From positions 6,853,001-6,917,000 of the forward strand of contig NZ_CP137573.1 in assembly GCF_033343995.1 (NCBI RefSeq): a DNA stretch of 64,000 nt, read 5' to 3'. The DNA is from Streptomyces sp. HUAS YS2. GTDB taxonomy: Bacteria; Actinomycetota; Actinomycetes; Streptomycetales; Streptomycetaceae. The position numbers and the translations under genes were made by a program. The notes below the pieces were generated by a model. It saw only the letters and a program-made list of their open reading frames with translations, was not told the DNA's origin and ran no database searches. Shown here piece by piece: positions 1 to 7,734 of the stretch. The first letter of the stretch is position 1. Each line of letters starts with the position of its first letter.

Positions 1-478
1 GCGGCTGGATCTCGAAGGTCCCCACCATCGCGCACGGGATCACCGGCACCCCGGCCGTCAGGGCCATCACCGCGACGCCCACCTTGCCCTTGTACAGCCG
101 TCCGTCGTGCGAGCGGGTGCCCTCCGGGTAGATCCCGAGCAGCTCGCCCTTGGCCAGCACCCCGAGCCCCTCGCGGATCGCCGCCTTCCCGGCCTCCTTG
201 CCGGAGCGGTCCACCGGGATCTGGCCGGCGCTGCGGAAGAACGCGGCCGTCAGCCGGCCCTTGAGTCCCGGCCCGGTGAAGTACTCCTGCTTCGCCAGGA
301 ACGTGATCCGCCGCTTGAGCACCACCGGCATCAGGAAGTGGTCCGAGAACGACAGATGGTTGCCCGCGATGATCGCGGCCCCCTCGTCCGGAATGTGCTC
401 CAGGCCCTCGATCCGCGGCCTGAACAACAGCCGCAGAAACGGTCCGATCAGGACGTACTTCAGCAGGCGGTAGAACAC
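1..478 (-). CDS. 1-acyl-sn-glycerol-3-phosphate acyltransferase family protein (partial, C-terminus outside window)
   Basis: PlsC/LPLAT family enzyme that transfers an acyl chain to lysophosphatidate in membrane phospholipid synthesis. About 159 residues are visible from a GTG start at 478. The catalytic HX4D motif is seen as NHLSFSDH, and the substrate-binding motif as YPEGTRSHDG followed by YKGKVGVA, which is diagnostic for the family. The N-terminus (FYRLLKYVLIGPFLRLLF) is an amphipathic or hydrophobic membrane-association segment. The gene is divergent from the DUF3048 lipoprotein gene, with about 100 bp between them. The window cuts the last third of the protein. The family is clear; the exact acyl acceptor cannot be read from sequence. 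Confidence 0.9.
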   Translation of the reverse strand, partial: MFYRLLKYVLIGPFLRLLFRPRIEGLEHIPDEGAAIIAGNHLSFSDHFLMPVVLKRRITFLAKQEYFTGPGLKGRLTAAFFRSAGQIPVDRSGKEAGKAAIREGLGVLAKGELLGIYPEGTRSHDGRLYKGKVGVAVMALTAGVPVIPCAMVGTFEIQP

Positions 479-578
479 CGGCGACCCCCGTTCACGGTCC
501 CGGACCTCGTCGTCCGGAACATCCGACACAGAGTGTCCAACCAAGAGCGCGCGTGGTCCACTGGAGGAGGAGCAAACC

Positions 579-1589
579 ATGGCAGGCGCGCGCGGACCCC
601 GGCGTCCCGGCGCGATCCCCATCGCGGTCCTCTGCGCGATGACGGTCGCCGGGTTGTACGGCTGCTCCTCGAAGGACGAGGAACCGCCCCCGGCCCCCAG
701 CCCCACCACCCCGCCCGCCGTCAGCCCCCCGGCCGCGACCGGCCGCTCCCCGTTCACCGGACTCCCGGCCGAGCCCGCACCCGTCCTCGCGGTCAAGATC
801 GACAACGTGCAGGCGGCCCGCCCGGCCACCGGGCTCGGCACGGCCGACCTCGTCTACGTCGAGCAGGTCGAGGGGGGCGTGACCCGGCTGCTCGCCGTGT
901 ACTCCGACCACCTGCCCGACCGCGTCGGCCCGGTCCGCAGCGCCCGTGAGTCCGACATCGCGCTGCTGCGGCCCTTCGGCCGCCCGGCACTCGCCTACTC
1001 CGGCGCCCAGTCCGCCCTGAACCCGCTGCTGCGGGCCGCTCCGCTCCACCTGGTGTCCGAGGGCAGCGACCCCGCCGCGTTCCTGCGCTCCGGCAGCCGA
1101 CCCGCCCCGCACAACCTCTACGTGCTGCCCGCGCGGGCCCTCGCCGCCGCCCCGGACGCCACCGACGCCAGGGACATCGGGTTCAGGTTCGGCTCCGCCC
1201 CGGCCGACGGCACCCCGGTCAACTCCACGAGCGTGCGCTTCCCCGCCGCCCGCTACACCTTCACCTGGTCCGCCCCCGACGAGGCCTGGCGGGTGGCCAT
1301 GGACGGCCGGACGGCCACCAGCACCGACACCGGCCCGCTCACCCCGGAGACGGTCGTGATCCAGTACGTGACCGTCCGCCCCTCCGCCTTCCACGACCGC
1401 TTCGGCTCGGTCTCCCCGTACACCGAGACCGTGGGCAGCGGGAAAGCGCTGGTGCTGCGCGACGGCCGGAGCCACGAGGCCCGCTGGAACCGCGCGAGCG
1501 CCGGCTCCCGCGTCGCCTACACCACCCCCGACGGGACCCCGCTGAACTTCGCCCGGGGCCAGGTCTGGGTGGTCCTGGCGCCGCGCTAG
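579..1589 (+). CDS. DUF3048 (YerB-like) lipoprotein
   Basis: 336-residue secreted lipoprotein. A hydrophobic stretch at residues ~11-28 ends in the lipobox-like LYGC, then a Ser/Pro-rich linker (~30-60) leads into the DUF3048 domain. Typical family strings are DNVQAARP, LVYVEQVEGGVTRL and VGPVRSARESD, with a C-terminal FARGQVWVVL. YerB-type proteins are cell-surface proteins of unknown biochemical role. The ATG at 579 is preceded by a strong GGAGGAGG ribosome binding site at 563-570. It stands alone, divergent from the acyltransferase gene. Confidence 0.85.
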   Translation: MAGARGPRRPGAIPIAVLCAMTVAGLYGCSSKDEEPPPAPSPTTPPAVSPPAATGRSPFTGLPAEPAPVLAVKIDNVQAARPATGLGTADLVYVEQVEGGVTRLLAVYSDHLPDRVGPVRSARESDIALLRPFGRPALAYSGAQSALNPLLRAAPLHLVSEGSDPAAFLRSGSRPAPHNLYVLPARALAAAPDATDARDIGFRFGSAPADGTPVNSTSVRFPAARYTFTWSAPDEAWRVAMDGRTATSTDTGPLTPETVVIQYVTVRPSAFHDRFGSVSPYTETVGSGKALVLRDGRSHEARWNRASAGSRVAYTTPDGTPLNFARGQVWVVLAPR

Positions 1590-1618
1590 GAGAAGGCCGC
1601 GCCGGGACGGCGCCGCCC

Positions 1619-1650
1619 CGACCGGGAGCTACGACGACCGGGAGCTACGA
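1619..1650. repeat. Exact 16-bp tandem duplication at a gene end
   Basis: CGACCGGGAGCTACGA occurs twice head to tail (1619-1634 and 1635-1650). The second copy contains the stop codon of the minus-strand small membrane protein gene. It looks like a recent slippage duplication in the space between two convergent genes. Confidence 0.9.
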
Positions 1651-1845
1651 CGAGGGCCGCCCGCGGTGCGGGCGTGGCACCGTCGGCGGGACGCTGTCCG
1701 CCGCCGCCATGCCGATGGTGACCAGGCCGAGAACCACCCAGCCGAACCAGAGCAGCCCGTTGCTGCCGAGCGCCACCGTGTACGCCGTCGTCAGCACCAG
1801 GGCCACGACGGTGATCACACCCATCGACTTCGTGGGACCGGACAT
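1645..1845 (-). CDS. Small two-helix membrane protein
   Basis: 66-residue hypothetical protein. Two hydrophobic segments (about residues 9-26 and 30-49) are separated by a short loop, and the tail is Pro/Arg-rich (VPRPHRGRP), as in many actinobacterial small membrane proteins of unknown function. The ATG at 1845 has a GGAGGA Shine-Dalgarno 5-6 bases upstream. It follows the CtaG-like gene on the same strand 77 bp downstream and may be co-transcribed. No function is assigned. Confidence 0.75.
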   Translation of the reverse strand: MSGPTKSMGVITVVALVLTTAYTVALGSNGLLWFGWVVLGLVTIGMAAADSVPPTVPRPHRGRPSS

Positions 1846-1922
1846 GGCTGTCCTCCTCCGACCGGGGCCGTCCCCGTCATGGTCCCTCCGGAGGAGGTGG
1901 CTGCGCCACAGTTGGGCGCGGA

Positions 1923-2873
1923 TCACCTTCCGCGGGTCTGGAGCGAGGCGAGGTACGCGTTGTACGCCTCCAGCTCCTTGTCGCCGTCCCGGTCCGCGGC
2001 CCGGTCCTTGCGAACCGCCTGGCGCCGCTCGGAGTGGTACCACTGGTAGACCAGCGCGATCAGGACCAGCACCGAGGGGATCTCGCTGAACGCCCAGGCG
2101 ATGCCGCCCGCCGCGGTCTGGTCGGCGAGCGCGTCGATGCCCAGCGAGGCCGGCGGGTCCTGGTACGCCTTGATCATCGGCTCGCTCGCCATCATCAGCG
2201 CGATGCCGAAGAACGCGTGGAACGGCATGCCGGCGAACAGCTCCAGCATCCGCATCACATAGCCCGGCCGGTGCGGTCCCGGGTCGACGCCCATGATCGG
2301 CCAGAAGAAGATCAGGCCCACCATCAGGAAGTGCACCATCATCGCGATGTGCCCGGGCTTCGACTCCATCAGGAAGTCGAAGAGCGGCGAGAAGTAGAGC
2401 GCGTAGAGGCTCGCGATGAACATCGGGATCGTGAAGACCGGGTGCGTGATCACCCGCATGTACCGGCTGTGCAGCAGCTTCAGCAGCAGCTCGCGCGGTC
2501 CGGTCGAGCCCCGGCCCGCCACCGGCAGCGCGCGCAGCGCCAGCGTCACCGGGGCGCCGAGCAGCAGCAGGATCGGCGACAGCATGCTGATCACCATGTG
2601 CTGCACCATGTGCACGCTGAACATGACCATGCCGTAGTCGTTCAGCTTGGTGCACATCACCAGCGCGATGGACAGGACGCCGATCACGAAGGAGACGGTG
2701 CGGCCGGCAGACCAGTCGTCCCCCCGCCCGCGCAGCCGCAGCACGCCCCAGCCGTACAGACCGAGCGCCGCGAGGCAGCCGAACAGGAAGAACAGGTCGG
2801 GCGAGAACTCCAGGCCCCGCGCCAGCGTGAACGGCGGCAGATCCATGGTCATGCCGTGCCCGCTGTGATCCAT
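1923..2873 (-). CDS. CtaG-family cytochrome c oxidase assembly protein
   Basis: 316-residue polytopic membrane protein of the caa3_CtaG family, whose members are linked to cytochrome oxidase assembly or copper handling. The N-terminus is His/Met-rich (MDHSGHGMTMD), suggesting metal contact outside the first helix. About seven hydrophobic helices follow. The family-typical HMVQHMVISMLSPILLLLG and WPIMGVDPGP segments are present, plus a charged C-terminal tail (~285-316). The start at 2873 is the only sensible ATG. It sits downstream of the pfkA terminator and upstream of the small membrane protein gene. Confidence 0.88.
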   Translation of the reverse strand: MDHSGHGMTMDLPPFTLARGLEFSPDLFFLFGCLAALGLYGWGVLRLRGRGDDWSAGRTVSFVIGVLSIALVMCTKLNDYGMVMFSVHMVQHMVISMLSPILLLLGAPVTLALRALPVAGRGSTGPRELLLKLLHSRYMRVITHPVFTIPMFIASLYALYFSPLFDFLMESKPGHIAMMVHFLMVGLIFFWPIMGVDPGPHRPGYVMRMLELFAGMPFHAFFGIALMMASEPMIKAYQDPPASLGIDALADQTAAGGIAWAFSEIPSVLVLIALVYQWYHSERRQAVRKDRAADRDGDKELEAYNAYLASLQTRGR

Positions 2874-2921
2874 CTGCGTACTCCTGGAGCCCGATTCGCG
2901 CTTGTTGTCCGCACCAGACTA

Positions 2922-2959
2922 GAACCGCCCCCGGTCGCGGCTGCGACCGGGGGCGGTTC
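2922..2959 (-). terminator. Terminator of pfkA
   Basis: Perfect 17-bp stem (GAACCGCCCCCGGTCGC at 2922-2938 with its complement at 2943-2959) and a 4-base loop, starting 19 bp past the pfkA stop. There is no T-run, as is usual in very GC-rich actinobacteria. Confidence 0.85.
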
Positions 2960-2977
2960 GACGCGTCGTCGACGGGC

Positions 2978-4003
2978 TCAGAGCACGCACTCGGCCTCGT
3001 CGTAGCGGGCCGCCGGGACCGTCTTCAGCGTCTCGGTGGCCTCGTTCAGCGGGACCATCGTGATGTCGGTGCCGCGCAGCGCGGTCATCATGCCGAACTC
3101 GCCGCGGTGCGCCGCCTCCACCGCGTGCCAGCCGAAGCGGGTGGCGAGGACGCGGTCGTACGCGGTCGGCGTGCCGCCGCGCTGGACGTGACCGAGGATC
3201 ACCGGACGGGCCTCCTTGCCGAGGCGCTCCTCCAGCTCGACGGCGAGCCGGTTGCCGATGCCGATGAAGCGCTCGTGGCCGTACATGTCCTTGCCGCCCT
3301 CTTCCAGCTCCATCGAGCCGGGCCGCGGCTTGGCGCCCTCGGCGACCACGACGATCGCGAACCGCTTGCCGGCGTTGAACCGCTCGCCGACGATCGTCGT
3401 GAGCTCGTCGATGTCGAAGGGGCGCTCCGGCACGATGATCGCGTGCGCGCCTGCGGCCATGCCCGAGTGCAGGGCGATCCAGCCGGTGTGCCGGCCCATC
3501 ACCTCGACGACCATGACCCGCTGGTGCGACTCGGCGGTGGTCTTCAGCCGGTCCAGGGCCTCGGTGGCCACGCCGACCGCGGTGTCGAAGCCGAAGGTGA
3601 CGTCGGTCGACGCGATGTCGTTGTCGATGGTCTTCGGCACGCCGACGATCGGCAGCCCCGCGTTGGAGAGCAGCGTCGCCGCCTTCAGGGTGCCCTCGCC
3701 GCCGATCGGGATGATCGCGTCGAGGCCGAGCTCGGCGACATGGCCCTTGGCGCGCTCGACGCCGTCGACCAGGTGCGCGGGCTGGACGCGGGACGAGCCC
3801 AGCATCGTGCCGCCACGGGCGAGGATGCCCGCCACGGAGTCCAGGTCGAGCTTGCGGTAGTCGGCCTCCAGGAGGCCCTTCCAGCCGTCGTGGAAGCCGA
3901 TGACCTCGTCGCCGTGGTCGACGACGGCGCGGTGCACGACGGAGCGGATGACGGCGTTCAGACCGGGGCAGTCGCCGCCGGAGGTGAGCACACCAATACG
4001 CAT
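2978..4003 (-). CDS. pfkA: 6-phosphofructokinase
   Basis: 341-residue glycolytic enzyme phosphorylating fructose-6-phosphate. The N-terminal nucleotide loop is GVLTSGGDCPGLNA. The substrate region has GGEGT at 101-105 and PKTIDND at 123-129. Gly104 with Lys124 is the combination known from actinobacterial ATP-dependent PFKs; true PPi enzymes carry Asp104. GRHTGWIA and the HVQRGGTPTAYDR motif near the C-terminus complete the family signature. The ATG at 4003 is followed by MRIGVL, typical for the group. It is transcribed alone between two strong hairpins. Streptomyces usually carries several pfkA paralogues, so this may not be the major isozyme. Confidence 0.95.
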   Translation of the reverse strand: MRIGVLTSGGDCPGLNAVIRSVVHRAVVDHGDEVIGFHDGWKGLLEADYRKLDLDSVAGILARGGTMLGSSRVQPAHLVDGVERAKGHVAELGLDAIIPIGGEGTLKAATLLSNAGLPIVGVPKTIDNDIASTDVTFGFDTAVGVATEALDRLKTTAESHQRVMVVEVMGRHTGWIALHSGMAAGAHAIIVPERPFDIDELTTIVGERFNAGKRFAIVVVAEGAKPRPGSMELEEGGKDMYGHERFIGIGNRLAVELEERLGKEARPVILGHVQRGGTPTAYDRVLATRFGWHAVEAAHRGEFGMMTALRGTDITMVPLNEATETLKTVPAARYDEAECVL

Positions 4004-4059
4004 AGCCCGGAAAACCTTTGCAACGTGGGCCGACTCCGGACCACGTCGTCCGGTTGGAT

Positions 4060-4091
4060 CCCCGCCACCCTATCGGTGCAGGGTGGCGGGG
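4060..4091 (-). terminator. Terminator of the murT-gatD operon
   Basis: Perfect 12-bp stem CCCCGCCACCCT / AGGGTGGCGGGG with an 8-base loop, about 80 bp past the gatD stop and 56 bp before the pfkA start on the same strand. Confidence 0.8.
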
Positions 4092-4171
4092 CCGTATCGG
4101 ATGTCCACAGTTTGGACACCGTATTTACTTACGAATCCAATGGGCGTATGGGCGCTCAGACGTGCAGTCCG

Positions 4172-4900
4172 TCAGGCGGACGGCGAGGCGGCCGCGATCC
4201 GCTCGGCGCGCAGCGCCTCGTACCAGCGGTCGTCGGTCGGCGGCAGGGCGTTGACGTCGAGGGCCAGCTTCAGGAGCAGGTCCGCGATCTGCGGGTTGCG
4301 CGCCATGACGGGGCCGTGCATGTACGTGCCGAAGACGGTGTCGTTGTACGCGCCCTCGGTGCCGTCCCCGGTGCCGTTGCCGTTGCCGTACACGGTGCGG
4401 GCGAAGGGGCGGGCGGTCGGGCCGAGGTGGGTGACGCCCTGGTGGTTCTCGAAGCCGGTGAGCTGGGGCAGGCCCAGCTGCGGGTCGATGTCGCCGAGCA
4501 CGTCGCCGACGCAGCGGGCGCCCTCGCCGCGGACCGTGGTCACGTCGAGCAGGCCGAGGCCGGGCTGGCGCTCGCCGACATCGTTGATGAACTCGTGGCC
4601 CAGGATCTGGTAGCCGGCGCAGACCGAGAAGATGATCGCGCCGTTGGCCGCGGCGCGGTTCAGACCGCCGTCGCGGTGCAGCCGCTCGGCCGCGAGCCGC
4701 TGCGGCCGGTCCTCGCCGCCGCCGATCAGGTAGATGTCGCCGGAGGTCGGGATCGGCTGGTCGCTGCGGACGTCGACGCGCTCGACGCTGAGGCCGCGCT
4801 GCCGGGCGCGGCGCTCGACGACGAGGACGTTGCCCTGGTCGCCGTAGGTGCTGAGCAGGTCCGGGTAGACCCAGACCAGACGCAGGCTGCTGTCAGTCAT
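4172..4900 (-). CDS. gatD: Lipid II isoglutaminyl synthase, glutaminase subunit GatD
   Basis: 242-residue class I (CobB/CobQ-like) glutamine amidotransferase. It releases ammonia from glutamine for amidation of D-Glu in lipid II by its partner MurT. The nucleophile is Cys94 in FSVCAGYQILG, the same position as in Staphylococcus aureus GatD. The catalytic His is His195 in GTYMHGP, and an oxyanion glycine cluster (LIGGGED, 58-64) is present. A Gly/Asn low-complexity insert (YGNGNGTGDG, 171-180) is encoded by a short repeated hexamer and looks like a surface loop. The ATG at 4900 has AAAAGGA upstream. It lies 32 bp after murT, clearly the same operon. Confidence 0.93.
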   Translation of the reverse strand: MTDSSLRLVWVYPDLLSTYGDQGNVLVVERRARQRGLSVERVDVRSDQPIPTSGDIYLIGGGEDRPQRLAAERLHRDGGLNRAAANGAIIFSVCAGYQILGHEFINDVGERQPGLGLLDVTTVRGEGARCVGDVLGDIDPQLGLPQLTGFENHQGVTHLGPTARPFARTVYGNGNGTGDGTEGAYNDTVFGTYMHGPVMARNPQIADLLLKLALDVNALPPTDDRWYEALRAERIAAASPSA

Positions 4901-4932
4901 GCTGCAAGTCCTTTTGCGAGGTCGTGTCGGGG

Positions 4933-6180
4933 TCAGTTGCCGACGCGGCGGCGGACGTCCTGGAAGGCGGTGTAGTTGGCGATCAGCTCGATCTGTCCGG
5001 GCGGGGCCACCGTGACGGCCTCGTCGAGCGTCTCGCACACACGGAAGTCCACGCCCGCGACCTCCAGGCGGACCGCGAGGTCGAGCCTGCGGTCGCCGAT
5101 GACCATGATCGGGTGGCCGGCCAGCCGGCCGTAGTCGACGTCCCACAGCCAGGAGGTGTCCGTGCCGTCGGCGCCGCGCGCGTTGACGGAGAGGATCACC
5201 GGGGCCGGCGGGCCGTCGATGAGGGAAAACGTTTCGAGCCAGCCCGCCGGGTTCTTCGCGAGCAGCAGCCGCAGCTCGCGGTTCTGGAAGGTGACGACGT
5301 CGTAGCGGCCGGCCACCGCCTGCACCTGGTACATGCGCTCCAGGGCGACCTGCGGCGGCACCCCGAACACCGCGGCGACCGCGGCGGAGGTGGCGGCGTT
5401 GGCCTTGTTGGCGCGGCCGGGCAACTGGAGGTGGATCGGCCAGGCCGAGCCGTGCGGGTCGAGCACGTGGTCGCCGTTGAGCGCCCAGCTCGGCGCGGGG
5501 CGGCGGAAGCCGCACTCGCCGCAGAACCAGTCGTCGCCCGGGCGCTGCATGACACCGCCGCAGGACGGGCACGACCAGGCGTCGTCCTTCCACTCCTGGC
5601 CGGCCGCGACCCAGACCACGTTCGGGGAGGACGAGGCGGCCCACACGATCAGCGGGTCGTCGGCGTTGGCGATGACGACGGCCTTGGTGCCGTTGAGGCC
5701 CTCGCGCCACTTCTCGGCGAGCATCCGGGTCTCGGCGGCGCGGTCGAGCTGGTCGCGGGAGAGGTTGAGCAGCGCGATCGCCTTGGGCGTGGTGTCCCGG
5801 GCGACGCCCGCGAGGTACTTCTCGTCGACCTCGATCACGCCGTACTTGGCGTCCGAGCCGCCGGCCAGCGCCGAGGTGATGCCCGCGGGCATGTTGGCGC
5901 CCAGCGCGTTGGACACCACCGGGCCGCTGGCCCGCAGCGCCTCGGCGATCAGTCGCGTCGTCGTGGTCTTGCCGTTGGTCGCGGACACCAGGATCACGTC
6001 CAGATGCTGCGCGAGCCGTCCCAGCAGGTCGGGATCGAGCTTCAGCGCCACCCGGCCGCCGATCACCGAGCCGCTGCCACGTCCCGCCGCCCGCGACACC
6101 GCGGCGGCGGCCTTGCCCGCCGTCACGGCCAGCTTGGCACGCGGCGACAGCGGCTCTGGATTACCGGGGTGTCCTGACAT
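4933..6180 (-). CDS. murT: Lipid II isoglutaminyl synthase, Mur ligase subunit MurT
   Basis: 415-residue Mur-ligase-like ATPase that activates the D-Glu alpha-carboxylate of lipid II for amidation by GatD-derived ammonia. The P-loop ATNGKTTTT is at residues 67-75. A zinc ribbon inserted in the central domain (CPSC at 204-207, CGEC at 220-223) is characteristic of MurT. The C-terminal DUF1727 half contains DVDYGRLAGHP and ends ANYTAFQDVRRRVGN. It is the first gene of the murT-gatD operon, divergent from def. The length is normal for the family. Confidence 0.95.
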   Translation of the reverse strand: MSGHPGNPEPLSPRAKLAVTAGKAAAAVSRAAGRGSGSVIGGRVALKLDPDLLGRLAQHLDVILVSATNGKTTTTRLIAEALRASGPVVSNALGANMPAGITSALAGGSDAKYGVIEVDEKYLAGVARDTTPKAIALLNLSRDQLDRAAETRMLAEKWREGLNGTKAVVIANADDPLIVWAASSSPNVVWVAAGQEWKDDAWSCPSCGGVMQRPGDDWFCGECGFRRPAPSWALNGDHVLDPHGSAWPIHLQLPGRANKANAATSAAVAAVFGVPPQVALERMYQVQAVAGRYDVVTFQNRELRLLLAKNPAGWLETFSLIDGPPAPVILSVNARGADGTDTSWLWDVDYGRLAGHPIMVIGDRRLDLAVRLEVAGVDFRVCETLDEAVTVAPPGQIELIANYTAFQDVRRRVGN

Positions 6181-6281
6181 CGTCCTTGTTCCTCCTTGCG
6201 TCGGTCCGGGCTCAGCCTATCGAGATCCGGCCAGCCGCCCGAACCGCGGCACCACGGGAAGGGCGAGGTCAGGCCGGAACG

Positions 6282-6287
6282 TACCCT
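6282..6287 (+). promoter_or_regulatory. Probable -10 box of leaderless def mRNA
   Basis: TACCCT lies 7 bases before the def ATG and no Shine-Dalgarno sequence is visible. This spacing would place transcription start on the ATG itself. No good -35 box is seen, so this is a suggestion only. Confidence 0.4.
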
Positions 6288-6294
6288 TACCGCC

Positions 6295-6855
6295 ATGCGA
6301 AACCGCCCGATCCCCGGCAGTTCCGGCCTCGTCCGCGGCATGACGCTGCTCGGCGACCCCGTGCTGCACACCCCCTGCGAGCCCGTCACCGACTTCGGCC
6401 CGGAACTGGCGAAGCTCGTCGAGGACATGTTCGCCACCATGTACGCCGCCCAGGGCGTCGGCCTGGCGGCGAACCAGGTGGGCACCGGGCTCCGGGTCTT
6501 CGTCTACGACTGCCCGGACGACGAGGACGTGCGTCACCTGGGCCACGTGGTCAACCCGCGGCTGGTCGAGGCCGACGGCGACGAGATACGCGGCCCGGAG
6601 GGCTGCCTGTCCCTGCCCGGCCTGGAGGCGCCGACCCCGCGCTTCGACCGCGCGGTCGTCGAGGGCGTCCGGGTCGACGGCACCCCGGTACGGGTCGAGG
6701 GCACGGGCTTCTTCGCCCGCTGCCTCCAGCACGAGTGCGACCACCTGGAGGGGCGCGTGTACGCGGACCACGTGACCGGCTGGCGCAGGTCCCGGCTGCT
6801 GCGGTCCATCAGGCGGCAGCCGTGGGGGAGCGGCGTGGCGGCGCTGGAGGCCTGA
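6295..6855 (+). CDS. def: Peptide deformylase
   Basis: 186-residue metalloenzyme removing the N-formyl group from nascent proteins. All three motifs are present: GVGLAANQVG (54-63), EGCLS (102-106, metal ligand Cys104) and QHECDH (145-150, ligands His146 and His150, catalytic Glu147). The ATG at 6295 was chosen over an upstream in-frame ATG at 6196 because MRNRPIPGSSG matches usual deformylase N-termini and the extension would run into the divergent murT promoter. The C-terminal tail after the third motif is short and Arg-rich. No fmt gene is adjacent, so it is probably one of several deformylases. Confidence 0.93.
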   Translation: MRNRPIPGSSGLVRGMTLLGDPVLHTPCEPVTDFGPELAKLVEDMFATMYAAQGVGLAANQVGTGLRVFVYDCPDDEDVRHLGHVVNPRLVEADGDEIRGPEGCLSLPGLEAPTPRFDRAVVEGVRVDGTPVRVEGTGFFARCLQHECDHLEGRVYADHVTGWRRSRLLRSIRRQPWGSGVAALEA

Positions 6856-6916
6856 CGGCCCCCGAGCCCGGCCGAGGGCCCGACGGCCCACGGCCTCGCG
6901 CCCGGTGGTCCCGGCC

Positions 6917-7561
6917 TCAGAAGCCCGGGCCGCCCGCGCGGTCGCCGGCCTCGGCCAGCCGGCCCCACAGCAGCTCCGCCAGGCTGGTCACCAACTCCTG
7001 GCGCGAGCACGGGCGTTCGCCCAGCCACCAGTCGCCGGCAGCGTGCATCATGCCGACGATGCCGTGACCCCAGATCCGGGCCATGGCGTCGCCGCCGGGG
7101 CCGAGGTCGATGCGCTCGGCGATGACCTGGCCCAGCTCCTCGCCCATCCGCCGCAGCAGCGGCGCGGAGTGGCGGCCCACGTCGAAGCCCTGCTCCGGCT
7201 GCTGCGACTCCTCGGCGGGGTGCATCAGGAACCGGTACACCTGCGGCATCGCCTCGATCGAGGCGAGGTACGTGTCGAGAGTCGCCTCCACCCGCCGGCG
7301 CCGGTCGGCGGGGGCGTCGAGCGCCGCGCGCAGCGCAGACAGCAGTCCGTCGGTGTGCCGGGTGGCCAGCGCGCGGTACAGGCCGCTCTTGTCGCCGAAG
7401 TGCCGGTAGAGGATCGGCTTGGTGATCCCGGCCTCCGCGGCGATGGCGTTCATCGAGGCCTTCGGGCCGTCCCTGAGCACCACACGGTCCGCCGCCTCCA
7501 GCAGTTCGCGGCGGCGCTGGTCGGCCGACTTCTGCTGGTCGGCCCGGTGTGCAGTGTCCAT
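6917..7561 (-). CDS. TetR/AcrR-family transcriptional regulator
   Basis: 214-residue one-component repressor. The N-terminal helix-turn-helix spans about residues 15-60, with the usual pattern ADRVVLRDGPKASMNAIAAE then GITKPILYRHFGDK. The rest is a ligand-binding helical domain with no recognisable specificity. The ATG at 7561 is preceded by GGGGAGA; the longer reading frame upstream would cover the intergenic operator. It is divergent from the acyl-CoA dehydrogenase gene, and an inverted repeat lies in the shared promoter, so it probably represses that gene and perhaps itself. A fatty-acyl or related CoA inducer is an inference from context. Confidence 0.88.
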   Translation of the reverse strand: MDTAHRADQQKSADQRRRELLEAADRVVLRDGPKASMNAIAAEAGITKPILYRHFGDKSGLYRALATRHTDGLLSALRAALDAPADRRRRVEATLDTYLASIEAMPQVYRFLMHPAEESQQPEQGFDVGRHSAPLLRRMGEELGQVIAERIDLGPGGDAMARIWGHGIVGMMHAAGDWWLGERPCSRQELVTSLAELLWGRLAEAGDRAGGPGF

Positions 7562-7668
7562 AGCGTGTCTCCCCGCCCGTGCGAATTCCGTGAGGCCCGG
7601 GCAACGTAACACCCGCTCGGCCTCCGATGCGGGCCGGGCCGTGACGGGAGGCCGGGACGGGACGGCGG

Positions 7669-7714
7669 TTGACAGCACCTACTTGCCGGTAACAGACTGC
7701 GGTTACCGCAAGTA
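7669..7714 (+). promoter_or_regulatory. Promoter of the acyl-CoA dehydrogenase gene with probable TetR operator
   Basis: A consensus -35 TTGACA is at 7669-7674. Just downstream lies an imperfect inverted repeat: GGTAAC (7688-7693) and GTTACC (7702-7707), flanked by ACTTGC at 7681-7686 and GCAAGT at 7708-7713. The repeat covers the expected -10 region, a position at which repressor binding would block RNA polymerase. Confidence 0.6.
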
Positions 7715-7734
7715 ACGTAGTGCCGGGAGGGAAC

